Below, in pieces: positions 23,575 to 32,144 of a DNA stretch of 49,436 nt (the stretch's first letter is position 1; every line of letters begins with the position of its first letter). This stretch comes from Elusimicrobiota bacterium (lineage in GTDB: Bacteria > Elusimicrobiota > Elusimicrobia > UBA1565 > UBA9628). The stretch spans positions 1 to 49,436 of the forward strand of contig JACPOW010000120.1 of the NCBI GenBank assembly GCA_016191335.1, read 5' to 3'. The position numbers and the translations under genes are program-made. The notes beneath the pieces were generated by a model. That model worked only from the letters and a program-made list of their open reading frames with translations, was not told where the DNA came from and searched no databases.

Positions 23575-25911
23575 ATGGCTGACACGCCTCGGCCGGACGC
23601 GAGCGGCGCCCCGACCTCCTTCAAGGAGCCGGGGCGCGTCGTCGTCTTCACCGGGCCCAAGGAAGGCGTGGGCAAGACCACGACCTGCCTCAATCTGGCG
23701 CTCGCCTGGGCCGGCAGCCAGAACCGCAAGGTCGTGATCGTGCACATGGACCCCATGTGCCGCAACGACCTGAGCTACGTCCTCGGCGTGAACCCTCCGA
23801 CCTTGGCCAGCATGGTCCAGCTCGTCGGCGAGAACCCGACCGGGGGCCTCGGCCGCCTGCTGAAGGGGCGCATCCCGATCTCCCAGTGGGGCGTCGGCCT
23901 GCTCCCGCTCGCCGCCAACCGCGCCGAGTTCCAGAAGCTCTCCCCGAACATGGTCGTCAAGATCCTCGGCTCGCTGGCCGAGTCCTACGACCTGTTCCTC
24001 GACGTGGACCCCTTCTTCCCGATGCAGATCTTCTCGTTCGACCTGGCCGACCTGATCTACTGGGTCTGCCTGCCCCAGCGCTCCCACTTCGAGGCCACCT
24101 ACTCGCTGTTCAACGAGATCAAGGCGCTGCATTTCGCCCTCGACAAGTTCGAGATCGTCGTCAACCAGGCCAACCTTCCCGGCGCGCTGGCGCCCAAGGA
24201 GGTCGACCGCTTCTTCAACGCGATCCAGAAGCGCGTGCTGGCGTACTGCCCGTGGGAAGACCTCATCCCGGAGTACGCCAACACCCAGAAGATCCTGGTC
24301 GTGGAGCAGCTGCAGAGCGACTGGGTCAAATCCCTGCGCATTCTTTTGGGGCGGCTCATGGAAGTCAAGCCCTCCGTCAAGCACTGGGAGTCGTCGATGG
24401 ATTCCGAAGAGTTCGGCTCGTCGGCCGACATCCTCTGGAAGCAGTCGGCCTCCTCGGCGGCCGCCGAGGGCCCCAAGACCGTGGCGAAGGACGTCACCAA
24501 GTCCGCCGGCCCCGTGCCCGAGTTCTGGGACGAGCTGAAGGGCAAGATGCACAAGCTCGTCGTCGGCGCGATGGAGACCGAGCGCATCCGCATCTCCGAC
24601 GACCCCAACCAGAACGAGGAGAACCGCGCCAAGGTCTCCCAGATCATCGAGAACCTGCTCCAGCGCGAGCAGAGCCTGGCCCTGTCCCGCGCCCAGCGCG
24701 AGCAGTTCACCGGCGAGCTCGTCGACGAGATCCTCGGGCTCGGCCCCCTGCAGGCGCTCCTGCGGGACCCGGGCATCAACGAGATCATGGTCAACGCGTT
24801 CGACAAGATCTACATCGAGCAGAAGGGCCAGCTCGTGCTGCTGCCGATGCGCTTCCGCAACGACGAGCAGGTCGTGCAGGTCATCAAGCGCATCGTCGCG
24901 CCCGTCGGCCGCCGCATCGACGAATCCGTCCCGCTCGTCGACGCGCGCCTGAAGGACGGCTCGCGCGTCAACGCCATCATCGCGCCCCTGGCCATCTCCG
25001 GCCCGACGCTCACGATCCGCCGCTTCTCGGCCAAGCCCTTCACCCACACCCAGCTGATCGGCTTCGGCGCCTGCACCCCGACCTTCATCGAGTTCCTGCG
25101 CGCCGCGGTCATCGTCAAGAAGAACATGCTGATCGCCGGCGGCACCGGCACCGGGAAGACCACCTTCCTCAACATGCTCTCCAACTTCATCCCGGACGGC
25201 GAGCGCATCATCACCGTCGAGGACACGGCCGAGCTGCGCCTGCTCGCCGACCACTGGATCCGCCTGGAATCCCGCCCGCCGAACATCGAGGGCAAGGGCG
25301 AGATCACGATCCGGGATCTCATCAAGAACTGCCTCCGCATGCGCCCCGACCGCATCGTCGTCGGCGAGTGCCGCGGCGGCGAATCCCTGGACATGCTCCA
25401 GGCCATGAACACCGGCCATGAAGGCTCGCTGGCGACGCTCCACGCGAACACCCCGACCGAATCGATCTCGCGCCTCTCGGCGATGTGCCTGATGTCGGGC
25501 ATCGACCTGCCGATGAACGTGCTCATCGACATGATCTCGAGCGCGGTGCACATCTTCATCCAGATCACGCGCTTCGCCGACGGCAAACGCCGGGTCACCT
25601 ACATCTCGGAGTGCGTGGGCCGCGACGGCCAGCGCGTGCTCACCAAGGACATCTTCCGCTTCATCCAGACCGGCATGGACGAGAAGGGCGTCAGCTTCGG
25701 CTACTTCACGGCGATGGACTATGTCCCGCACTGCTACGCCGAGATCCAGCTGAAAGGCCTTCCGGTCCCGCCCGAGGCGTTCTGGAGCGAGCGGACCAAG
25801 AAGAAGAAGGGCCTGCCCAACGCCATCGACGAGCTGCTGAAAGCGGGCATCCCCGTGCCGGACGACGCCGAGGCCGTGGCGACCGGCGGCCACGGCGGAG
25901 GGGGACATTAG
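23575..25911 (+). CDS. cpaE-cpaF: CpaE/TadZ-CpaF/TadA fusion ATPase
   Basis: 778 aa, two ATPases in one chain. Residues about 20-290 are a ParA/MinD-like CpaE (TadZ) localisation ATPase with the deviant Walker A GPKEGVGKTTT. After a linker of about 40 residues, residues about 320-740 form a CpaF (TadA) secretion ATPase with an N-terminal helical domain, LGPLQALLRDPGINEIMVN, Walker A GGTGTGKTTF (about 522-531), the Asp box and RPDRIVVGECRG, and the His box GHEGSLATLHANTP. The C-terminus is a Gly/His-rich tail. CpaE normally is a separate protein that places the machine at a pole; CpaF powers pilus assembly. The fusion forces a 1:1 ratio and perhaps a CpaE hexamer around the ATPase. Confidence 0.92.
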   Translation: MADTPRPDASGAPTSFKEPGRVVVFTGPKEGVGKTTTCLNLALAWAGSQNRKVVIVHMDPMCRNDLSYVLGVNPPTLASMVQLVGENPTGGLGRLLKGRIPISQWGVGLLPLAANRAEFQKLSPNMVVKILGSLAESYDLFLDVDPFFPMQIFSFDLADLIYWVCLPQRSHFEATYSLFNEIKALHFALDKFEIVVNQANLPGALAPKEVDRFFNAIQKRVLAYCPWEDLIPEYANTQKILVVEQLQSDWVKSLRILLGRLMEVKPSVKHWESSMDSEEFGSSADILWKQSASSAAAEGPKTVAKDVTKSAGPVPEFWDELKGKMHKLVVGAMETERIRISDDPNQNEENRAKVSQIIENLLQREQSLALSRAQREQFTGELVDEILGLGPLQALLRDPGINEIMVNAFDKIYIEQKGQLVLLPMRFRNDEQVVQVIKRIVAPVGRRIDESVPLVDARLKDGSRVNAIIAPLAISGPTLTIRRFSAKPFTHTQLIGFGACTPTFIEFLRAAVIVKKNMLIAGGTGTGKTTFLNMLSNFIPDGERIITVEDTAELRLLADHWIRLESRPPNIEGKGEITIRDLIKNCLRMRPDRIVVGECRGGESLDMLQAMNTGHEGSLATLHANTPTESISRLSAMCLMSGIDLPMNVLIDMISSAVHIFIQITRFADGKRRVTYISECVGRDGQRVLTKDIFRFIQTGMDEKGVSFGYFTAMDYVPHCYAEIQLKGLPVPPEAFWSERTKKKKGLPNAIDELLKAGIPVPDDAEAVATGGHGGGGH

Positions 25912-25912
25912 C

Positions 25913-27448
25913 ATGCCCCGGCTCCTCCCGGCCCTGCTGCTGCTCGTCCTGGCCGCGGTCCCGTCGCGCGCGCAGATCTTCAGCCGCGAGGAGATCGTGT
26001 TCCTCGTCGGCTCGGGCAAGACCGCCACGGGCCCGAAGGTCGAGGGCGCGATCACCCGCACCCAGGTCTTCTACCACTACTTCAAGCGCGACCGCGACGC
26101 CAGCCTCAAGATCCCGAAATGGGTGGACCAGACCCTCGAGGCGATGCTCAAGCGGCCGGTCTGGCAGGACCCCGACGAAGGCATCCTCAACGAGGCCCAG
26201 CTCTGGCAGGCCCCCGCGTCCGTCCTCTACGAGTTCTTCGAGCTCGTCCGCAAGAGCCTGCCGCCCTCGGACGGCGGCCAGCTGATGCCGCCGGGCAACC
26301 TGATCAAGGACTACGAGGACAAGCGCATCCGCTTCCAGATGTCCCTCGACCGCCTCGTCCGCGCCAAGCTCGGCGACTCCCTCGGTGGGCGCGGCCGGTC
26401 CGTCATAGCCCACTTCGAGCTCATCAACAAGCAGTACGACAGCGTCATGGACGGCCTCGTCAACGGCGACACGCAGCGCTACAAGGACGCCGTGATCGCG
26501 ATGGGCGCCCTGATGAACGGCGCGTTCGAGACGCTGCAGTCGACGCCGCGCGGCTTCAAGTTCCAGCAGGGCGACAACAAGGGCTCCCAGGCGGCGTCGG
26601 TCCTGTTCAAGATGATCGGCATCGCGCTGATCATCGCCTGCGCCTGGACCATCGGCTCGCTCAACGAGAAGAAGATCGCGGACGGCTGGGAGCGCTACAA
26701 GCTGAAGGCCAAGGAGTGGGCCCACGAGTACGAGCGTCAGTTCATCGTCATCAAGATCCACTACCTGGTCGGCGGACCGATGGCGCTGGGCTTCCTGATC
26801 GGCCTGCTCACCTTCGACCCGTTCGGGTTCATCATCTTCTGCGGCTTCGGCATCTACGCCGGACTGACCTTGCCCGGCTGGCTCCTCCTCAACATCCGCT
26901 TCCGGCGCGGACAGAAGTGCGAGGCCCAGCTGATGGACGCCATGATCCTGATGTCCAACGGCCTCAAGTCGGGCATCGACCTGATCGGCTGCCTCGAGAT
27001 GGTGCAGCGCGACTGCCTGCCGCCGATCTCCGAGGAGTTCGGCCTGTGCATCAAGAACTACCAGCTCGGCACCGCGCTCGAGCGCGCGCTCGAGGGCGTG
27101 GAGGAGCGCGTGCAGAGCCGCCTGCTCTCCTACATGATCAAGGCCGTCGTCATCCAGCGCTCCGTCGGCGGCAACCTGACCAAGATCTTCGACCGCATCG
27201 TCGACAACATCCGCGAGGAGTCCAAGCTCCAGGAGAAGACCGCGGCGATGACGGCCCAGCAGCGCATCCAGGCGATCGTCGTCGGCGTGATGCCCTGGAT
27301 CATGCTGATCATCATGTTCCTCTTCCAGCCTCAGCCGATGAAGGAATACTACTTCAGCGGACTGGGCGTCGCCACCCTCGTCTTCTGCACCATCTGGATC
27401 GGCATCGGCATGAAGATCGTCAACAAGCTCGGGGACATCAGCGTCTGA
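25913..27448 (+). CDS. tadB: TadB-like platform protein with an extra N-terminal periplasmic domain
   Basis: 511 aa, against about 300 for usual TadB. Residues 1-20 are a signal peptide (ending SRAQ). Residues about 21-220 are a soluble, mainly helical extracytoplasmic domain without known family. A TM helix follows at about 226-245, a linker, and then the standard TadB part: a TM pair (about 283-330), a T2SSF domain (about 345-450, LMDAMILMSNGLKSGIDL and VVIQRSVGGNLTKIFDRI) and two C-terminal TM helices. TadB is the inner-membrane platform that converts ATPase motion into pilin extraction. The start codon lies one base after the ATPase stop. Confidence 0.88.
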   Translation: MPRLLPALLLLVLAAVPSRAQIFSREEIVFLVGSGKTATGPKVEGAITRTQVFYHYFKRDRDASLKIPKWVDQTLEAMLKRPVWQDPDEGILNEAQLWQAPASVLYEFFELVRKSLPPSDGGQLMPPGNLIKDYEDKRIRFQMSLDRLVRAKLGDSLGGRGRSVIAHFELINKQYDSVMDGLVNGDTQRYKDAVIAMGALMNGAFETLQSTPRGFKFQQGDNKGSQAASVLFKMIGIALIIACAWTIGSLNEKKIADGWERYKLKAKEWAHEYERQFIVIKIHYLVGGPMALGFLIGLLTFDPFGFIIFCGFGIYAGLTLPGWLLLNIRFRRGQKCEAQLMDAMILMSNGLKSGIDLIGCLEMVQRDCLPPISEEFGLCIKNYQLGTALERALEGVEERVQSRLLSYMIKAVVIQRSVGGNLTKIFDRIVDNIREESKLQEKTAAMTAQQRIQAIVVGVMPWIMLIIMFLFQPQPMKEYYFSGLGVATLVFCTIWIGIGMKIVNKLGDISV

Positions 27449-27449
27449 T

Positions 27450-28358
27450 ATGACACCCATAGACCCCCTGATGCACTACATCCTGCTCGCGGTCGGAGTG
27501 CTGGGCTCCGTCGCCATGTACACGGCCGCCAGCCGCCTGTTCGCGCCGCCCGCCGACGCCGAGGAGGGGGACCTCTCCAAGCTCGCCAAGAAGGAGGTCG
27601 GCACGAGCTCCGCGTTCTCGAGCCTCAACCCCCAGGGCAGCCTGCTCGAGAAGCTCGACCTCTTCCTGCTGAAGACCTTCCACCTCGACGTCAAGCTCGA
27701 GGAGCTGCACATGATGATGGGCCGGCCTACCAAGCCGACGCCTCTCGAGATGCTGCACCTCAAGGAGATGCTCGCGGCCGGGATCATCATCTTCCTGTAC
27801 GTCATGATGGAGTCCCCCGTCGTCGCCATGTTCGGGATCATCGGCTTCTTCATCCCGGACTCGCTGTTCCAGGGCAAGATCCGGGCCCGCCAGGCCGACA
27901 TCATGCGCAACTTCCCGACGATGGTCGACCTCATGGCTCTGACCATCGAGGCCGGCCTCGACTACATGGCCGCCATCGAGCGCATCCTGAAGAACGTCAA
28001 GCAGGCCCAGCGCACCGAGCTCGAGAACGAGCTGCAGAAGATGCTCAACGAGGTCCAGCTCGGCTACACGCGGCGCGACGCGCTCAAGCGCCTCGCCATG
28101 CGCACCGGCGTGCCCGAGATCCGCTCCTTCGTCGGCCTCATCATCCAGTCCGACGAGCTCGGCACGAGCCTCGTCGAGCTCCTGCGCAACTACGCCGCGG
28201 ACATGCGGTTCCGCCGCCTCAACAAGGCCGAGAAGCTGGCCGCCCAGGCCGCGACCAAGATGCTCATCCCGCTCTTCATCTTCATCTTCCCGACCGTGTT
28301 CATCATGATGCTGGCGCCGATGATGAAGAGCCTCGTCCAGGGAGGCCTGGGCTTCTGA
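27450..28358 (+). CDS. tadC: TadC-like platform protein
   Basis: 302 aa. Second inner-membrane platform protein. TM helix about 6-24, a cytoplasmic linker, two TM helices (about 108-140), the T2SSF domain (about 155-270, MVDLMALTIEAGLDYMAAI and IIQSDELGTSLVELLRNY) and a C-terminal TM helix (about 278-300). It has normal length. The ATG is one base after the tadB stop, and its own stop overlaps the next ATG (TGATG), so tadB, tadC and the TPR gene are translationally coupled. Confidence 0.9.
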   Translation: MTPIDPLMHYILLAVGVLGSVAMYTAASRLFAPPADAEEGDLSKLAKKEVGTSSAFSSLNPQGSLLEKLDLFLLKTFHLDVKLEELHMMMGRPTKPTPLEMLHLKEMLAAGIIIFLYVMMESPVVAMFGIIGFFIPDSLFQGKIRARQADIMRNFPTMVDLMALTIEAGLDYMAAIERILKNVKQAQRTELENELQKMLNEVQLGYTRRDALKRLAMRTGVPEIRSFVGLIIQSDELGTSLVELLRNYAADMRFRRLNKAEKLAAQAATKMLIPLFIFIFPTVFIMMLAPMMKSLVQGGLGF

Positions 28359-29707
28359 TGAACGCGAAGCTCCTCGCCGTCCTGGCATTGCTCGCCGCGG
28401 GAGGCGCGCGCGCCGCCGACACGCGGGCGCGCGACACCGAGGGGCTCTTCCTCGACATGTCGAAGCTCAACCTCGGCACGATCTCCTCCGAGGACGACAA
28501 GAAGAAGTACATCTACACGATCCAGCTCGAGAAGTCGCGCGTCACGCGCAAGACCCTCAAGAGCGTGTACGAGAACGCCTTCGACCTGTACAAGAACGGC
28601 CAGTACGAGGCCGCCAACGACCTCACGCGCAAGATCCTGTCCATCGACCCCGGCTACTCGGACGCCTCGATCCTCAACCGCGCGACCATCGACCTCAAGG
28701 GCTCGACGAAGCCGCGCGTCTCCGAGCGCCGCCTCATCGAGGAGCGCTTCGAGGAGGGCATGGCCCTCTATCGTCAGGGCCGTCTCGTCGAGGCCGCCCA
28801 GCGCTGGGAGGAGTGCTCGAAGCTCGCTCCCGGCAACCTGAAGTCCCACTACTGGCTGCGCAAGGCTCGGACCGAGATGGCCGAGGAGCATTACCGCAAG
28901 GGCCGCCAGGCCTACCGCCAGCACCGCCTGCGCGAGGCGCTCGACCAGTGGTACGCCGCGCTCGTGCTCAACCCCCGCTACCCGCGCCTGACCGTCGAGC
29001 TCGCGAAGGTCGAGGCCGAGTCGCGCGAGCAGGACGCCAACGAGAAGCTGCAGTCCGCGCTGAACCTCTACAGCCAGGGCCTCGTGCTCGAATCGCTCAA
29101 GATGCTCGACGCGGTGCTCGAGTCCGGCCCCGGCAACGTGAAGGCCCAGAAGCTCCAGGCCGAGATCCGCGCCGAGGTCGCCAACCAGCACGTCGCCGAG
29201 GGCCGCCGCTACTACGAGTCCCGCCAGTACGAGAAGGCGATCGCGGAATGGAAGCACGCCGTCGAGTACGGCTACGATCCGAAGTCCGCCGACCAGCTCG
29301 TCGCCCGCGCCAAGGAGCAGACGCGCCGCGAGGAGAGCGCCAAGAAGCGCGCCGTCGAGGTCGCCAAGCAGCGCGAGGAGGACAAGAAGAAGCAGAAGGA
29401 GGAGGAGGCGAAGCTCGCCGAGGAGGCCAAGAAGAAGGAGGAGGAGGAGAAGGCCAAGGCCGCCGCCGCCGGGACCACGACGCAGCCGCCGGCCGGCCAG
29501 GCCGCCGCCGCGCCGCCCACCGCCAGCGCGGAGAGCAACAAGCAGGCCTCCCAGCAGGCCTACCTCGAGGGCGTCATCTACTATCAGAAGGGCGACTACG
29601 AGAAGGCCCGCGACAAGTGGCTGCACGCCAAGCAGCTCGACCCGGGCAACTCGGACGCGATCGCCGGCCTCGAGAAGATCGAGAAGCTGTACGGCGCGGG
29701 GCAATAG
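28358..29707 (+). CDS. Secreted TPR protein of the tad operon
   Basis: 449 aa. Signal peptide (about 1-20, ending ARAAD), then TPR-type repeats across about 65-320 (for example AFDLYKNGQYEAANDLTRKI, GMALYRQGRLVEAAQRWEE, GRRYYESRQYEKAIAEWKHA). A Lys/Glu coiled coil (about 325-370) and a Pro/Ala linker follow, with one last TPR at about 395-440 (LEGVIYYQKGDYEKARDKW). It takes the place of TadD, the TPR pilotin lipoprotein of other Tad systems, but has no lipobox and is larger. Its likely role is a periplasmic scaffold for secretin or pilus assembly. Confidence 0.8.
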   Translation: MNAKLLAVLALLAAGGARAADTRARDTEGLFLDMSKLNLGTISSEDDKKKYIYTIQLEKSRVTRKTLKSVYENAFDLYKNGQYEAANDLTRKILSIDPGYSDASILNRATIDLKGSTKPRVSERRLIEERFEEGMALYRQGRLVEAAQRWEECSKLAPGNLKSHYWLRKARTEMAEEHYRKGRQAYRQHRLREALDQWYAALVLNPRYPRLTVELAKVEAESREQDANEKLQSALNLYSQGLVLESLKMLDAVLESGPGNVKAQKLQAEIRAEVANQHVAEGRRYYESRQYEKAIAEWKHAVEYGYDPKSADQLVARAKEQTRREESAKKRAVEVAKQREEDKKKQKEEEAKLAEEAKKKEEEEKAKAAAAGTTTQPPAGQAAAAPPTASAESNKQASQQAYLEGVIYYQKGDYEKARDKWLHAKQLDPGNSDAIAGLEKIEKLYGAGQ

Positions 29708-29710
29708 ACC

Positions 29711-30832
29711 ATGAAGCTCTCCGCCAAATGGTTCCTGTGGTTCACCGGCATCGGCATCTACGTCATGTGCCTGGGCGGGATCTTCTACTACAACCTCTTC
29801 AAATGGACCTTCGACGAGAAGCTGAAGCAGGAGTCCATCGATATGGTCCGCCTGTACGCGCCGACCCTCATCGAGGGCCTGTCGCGCAACCAGGGCGTGA
29901 TCTCCATGCCCGAGTTCGACACGGTCAGCCGCTTCTCGAAGGACGACCGCATCGCCGCCCTGCTCTACCTCAATAAATACGGCGAGGTCCGCTGGTTCAA
30001 GGACCCGTCGATGATGACCAAGACCTTCGACGACTTCGTCAAGCAGGTGAGCCTGCCCACCGACGCCATCGAGCAGGCCTGGCTCGCCAAGACCCCGATC
30101 GTGCGCGCGGTGCCGAACATGCCGCTGTACGACATCGCCATCCCGCTCGCTCTGCGCGGGGAGGTCCTGGGCATCCTCAACATGCAGATCAGCCGCGAGG
30201 GCGTGGTCAAGGTCATCAACAAGGCCATGCACAAGTACGCCGTCGGCGCGGTCGGCGTGCTGCTCCTGCTGGGCATCCCCCTGTACTTCTTCCTGCACCA
30301 CTTCGTGCTGAACCCGATCCTGAACCTGCGCGACGCGATCGAGTCGATCTCGTTCAAGAACCTGGAGCTCAAGTTCCCGGCGCGCAACGACGAGATCGGC
30401 GAGCTGGCCGGGGCCATCAACATCTTCCTCTCCAAGGTGAAGGCGGAGATCGCCAACTCGATGGTCAAGGAGAAGCAGCGCGGCCTCGCCGAGGCCAGAT
30501 GGTGGGAGTCGATCCTGAAGGCCGTGGTCTCGAAGAACCACCGCGCGATCGTCGTCGACGAGGACAACAGCGTCCTCTACACCAACTTCCCCATCACGGG
30601 GACCGTCACCACGGACGGCAAGCTCCATCTGCTCGACGTCATCGACAGCCAGCAGCAGGACGTGCTGCGCCTCGTCGGCGTCGCCCTCGACCGGCCCAAC
30701 CAGGTCGTCGAGGCGGACACGATGTTCAAGTCCGAGCCCTGCCACGTGAAGGCCGTCCACCTCGAGGAGGACGGGGAGCTGCGGCGCACGCTCATCCTCT
30801 TCGAGACCAAGGCCGTCGGCGCGCGCATCTAG
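29711..30832 (+). CDS. HAMP/PAS membrane sensor without output domain
   Basis: 373 aa. TM1 about 9-29, a periplasmic sensor of about 150 residues, TM2 about 180-200, HAMP about 202-253 (NPILNLRDAIESI...DEIGELAGAIN), a short coiled linker and a PAS-like domain (about 265-370, AIVVDEDNSVLYTNFPITG). No HisKA, HATPase, GGDEF, EAL or methyl-accepting region follows. The protein would therefore signal by contact, perhaps to one of the kinases at 33.4 or 35.3 kb or to the pilus ATPase. It starts 3 bases after the TPR gene and is probably the last gene of the tad transcript. Confidence 0.8.
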   Translation: MKLSAKWFLWFTGIGIYVMCLGGIFYYNLFKWTFDEKLKQESIDMVRLYAPTLIEGLSRNQGVISMPEFDTVSRFSKDDRIAALLYLNKYGEVRWFKDPSMMTKTFDDFVKQVSLPTDAIEQAWLAKTPIVRAVPNMPLYDIAIPLALRGEVLGILNMQISREGVVKVINKAMHKYAVGAVGVLLLLGIPLYFFLHHFVLNPILNLRDAIESISFKNLELKFPARNDEIGELAGAINIFLSKVKAEIANSMVKEKQRGLAEARWWESILKAVVSKNHRAIVVDEDNSVLYTNFPITGTVTTDGKLHLLDVIDSQQQDVLRLVGVALDRPNQVVEADTMFKSEPCHVKAVHLEEDGELRRTLILFETKAVGARI

Positions 30833-30846
30833 CGACCGGCTGGGTC

Positions 30847-30875
30847 TTGCGGCTCGTATCGGCCGGGATTATACT
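30847..30875 (+). promoter_or_regulatory. Promoter of the Cys-rich protein gene, leaderless
   Basis: TTGCGG (30847-30852), 17-nt spacer, TATACT (30870-30875), then 6 nt to the ATG at 30882. No ribosome binding site. Confidence 0.7.
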
Positions 30876-30881
30876 CCCCCC

Positions 30882-31607
30882 ATGCTCGCCCTCGCGCTCT
30901 GGCTTATGGTCGCGGCGCCGGTCGCGGCCGCTCCCGATGAAGGCGCAGCGCAATGCGTCGAGGATCCCGGCTGTCCCTACTCCTGCTGCCGGAAGCGCAC
31001 CCCGAATTCTCCCTGCTATTGCAGCGCGTGCTGCACGGCCGCCGCGGCGGGCGAGTCCGGAGAGGTCTACTGGGGCGGCGGACGCGTCGCCCTCTTGAAG
31101 CGGAGTTCGGTCGAATTCTATCGCCTCCCGAAAGGCGTTCTTGCCTTCGTCGGCGTTTCTTCCGGGACCGCGAAGCCGCTGGAGCAGGCGGTGCTTCCCC
31201 GGGGACGCCTTTACTTCCGCAGAGCCGCGACCCGGGTCTCGGTGGCCCCCGCGGTCGTCCGCCGCTTCGCCGGCGATCTTCTTTCCCCTGGCCATGCGTC
31301 CGGATCGCGTTCGGCTTTCCTGGTCTGCTCGACGGTCGCGACGGAATTCTGCGGGGGGGTGGATCTGGCCGGTAAAGTGATATTCCAATTGCCGGTTCGT
31401 TCCGGGTCGCCGGTCGAGCCCAGAGGCATCACCGAGGACGGATCCGAGGCGCTCTTCGCCTTGATCGGCGCCGCGCCGCGTCGCGAGACGATCGGCTACG
31501 TCCTCCGCGAGAAGGACGGCACGATGCGGGAGGCCGCCGTCGACGATCCCCACGCGCGGCGCCTGCTCAAGGCCTTCGAGGGTTCCGCCGTCCTGCCTGA
31601 GCCCTGA
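30882..31607 (+). CDS. Secreted protein with an N-terminal Cys cluster, unknown
   Basis: 241 aa; no family recognised. Signal peptide about 1-17 (ending APVAAAP). Eight Cys lie within 28 residues just after it, including three CC or CxC groups (QCVEDPGC, SCC, CYCSACC), which suggests a disulfide-knotted or metal-binding module. The rest is beta-rich with short conserved-looking stretches (VALLKRSSVEFYRLPKGV); it could be a FecR-like or small beta-sandwich domain, but I cannot support a name. Codons are richer in T and A at third positions than in neighbours, a possible sign of transfer. It separates the tad genes from the signalling genes and has its own promoter. Confidence 0.65.
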   Translation: MLALALWLMVAAPVAAAPDEGAAQCVEDPGCPYSCCRKRTPNSPCYCSACCTAAAAGESGEVYWGGGRVALLKRSSVEFYRLPKGVLAFVGVSSGTAKPLEQAVLPRGRLYFRRAATRVSVAPAVVRRFAGDLLSPGHASGSRSAFLVCSTVATEFCGGVDLAGKVIFQLPVRSGSPVEPRGITEDGSEALFALIGAAPRRETIGYVLREKDGTMREAAVDDPHARRLLKAFEGSAVLPEP

Positions 31608-31622
31608 CCGAGCGACGTTTGT

Positions 31623-31640
31623 TTGACGTCCTTGCGTCAA
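31623..31640. promoter_or_regulatory. Inverted repeat upstream of the 31709 promoter
   Basis: TTGACG-N6-CGTCAA, a perfect 6-bp dyad 4 nt upstream of the -35 box. It could be a binding site for a transcription factor. Confidence 0.4.
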
Positions 31641-31644
31641 GCCC

Positions 31645-31673
31645 TTGTCAAACCGTCCCGCTTCTGTTATTCT
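31645..31673 (+). promoter_or_regulatory. Sigma70-type promoter of the 31709 gene
   Basis: TTGTCA (31645-31650), 17-nt spacer, TATTCT (31668-31673). It gives a leader of about 30 nt containing a 12-bp palindrome and an AAGGAGAT ribosome binding site. Confidence 0.6.
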
Positions 31674-31679
31674 TGGCGG

Positions 31680-31691
31680 GCGTCTAGACGC
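31680..31691. promoter_or_regulatory. 12-bp palindrome at the transcription start
   Basis: GCGTCTAGACGC, a perfect palindrome at about the +1 to +12 position of the 31645 promoter, a classic place for a repressor operator. Confidence 0.4.
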
Positions 31692-31708
31692 TATTAAGGA
31701 GATTGGAA

Positions 31709-32137
31709 ATGAGCTATCGAGTGAAGAGAATCGATCCCTATTGGTTCAAGCACCCTATCCTCCCGATCGCCGTTTTCCTCGGCGCCGCGCTGGCGCTCGG
31801 CGCCAGCTTCGCGGGCAAGCCGCCCGTCGCGATCCTCGGCGCGCTCATCGCCTCCGTCGCCATCCTCGCCGCGACCCGCCCCGCGATCACCGGCACCGTG
31901 ATGCTTCTGGGCTTCCTCGGCGGCCTCGTCACCTTCGTGGTCTCGCCGAACACCCAGAACGCCGCGCTGAGCGCGATGCAGAAGGCCATGTCGGTGGGCT
32001 TCTACACCCTGTTCTACGCGGTGCTGACCGAGGGCGCGCTGCTCCTGCTCGCCGTCGTCTACAACTTCTTCGCCGCGATCAGCTCCCTCGGCGGCCTCAG
32101 CCTCGAACTCGAGGATGAGGGCGGGGCCGAGGAATAG
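31709..32137 (+). CDS. Small polytopic membrane protein, unknown
   Basis: 142 aa from the ATG at 31709, chosen because an AAGGAGAT ribosome binding site lies just upstream (about 31696-31703); a TTG two codons earlier overlaps that site. About four TM helices (about 16-35, 40-56, 62-82, 97-120), a YRVKRIDPYWFKHP basic N-terminus and an acidic C-terminus (ELEDEGGAEE). No homologous family recognised. It lies just upstream of the response-regulator gene, and its 3' end is 7 nt from that start, so the two are likely cotranscribed. Perhaps a membrane partner of the signalling genes. Confidence 0.75.
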   Translation: MSYRVKRIDPYWFKHPILPIAVFLGAALALGASFAGKPPVAILGALIASVAILAATRPAITGTVMLLGFLGGLVTFVVSPNTQNAALSAMQKAMSVGFYTLFYAVLTEGALLLLAVVYNFFAAISSLGGLSLELEDEGGAEE

Positions 32138-32144
32138 CGCCTCG

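Noticed and set aside
22927-26061. A 1044-codon open frame on the - strand across the secretin and ATPase genes
   Set aside because: It is an antisense shadow caused by high GC at third positions: the translation is low-complexity (Arg, Gly, Val, Asp, His), and the + strand has clear families across the whole span.
32115-32144. ATG at 32115 as start of the OmpR-type regulator
   Set aside because: It overlaps the preceding gene and adds ten residues before the normal receiver start; possible but less likely.
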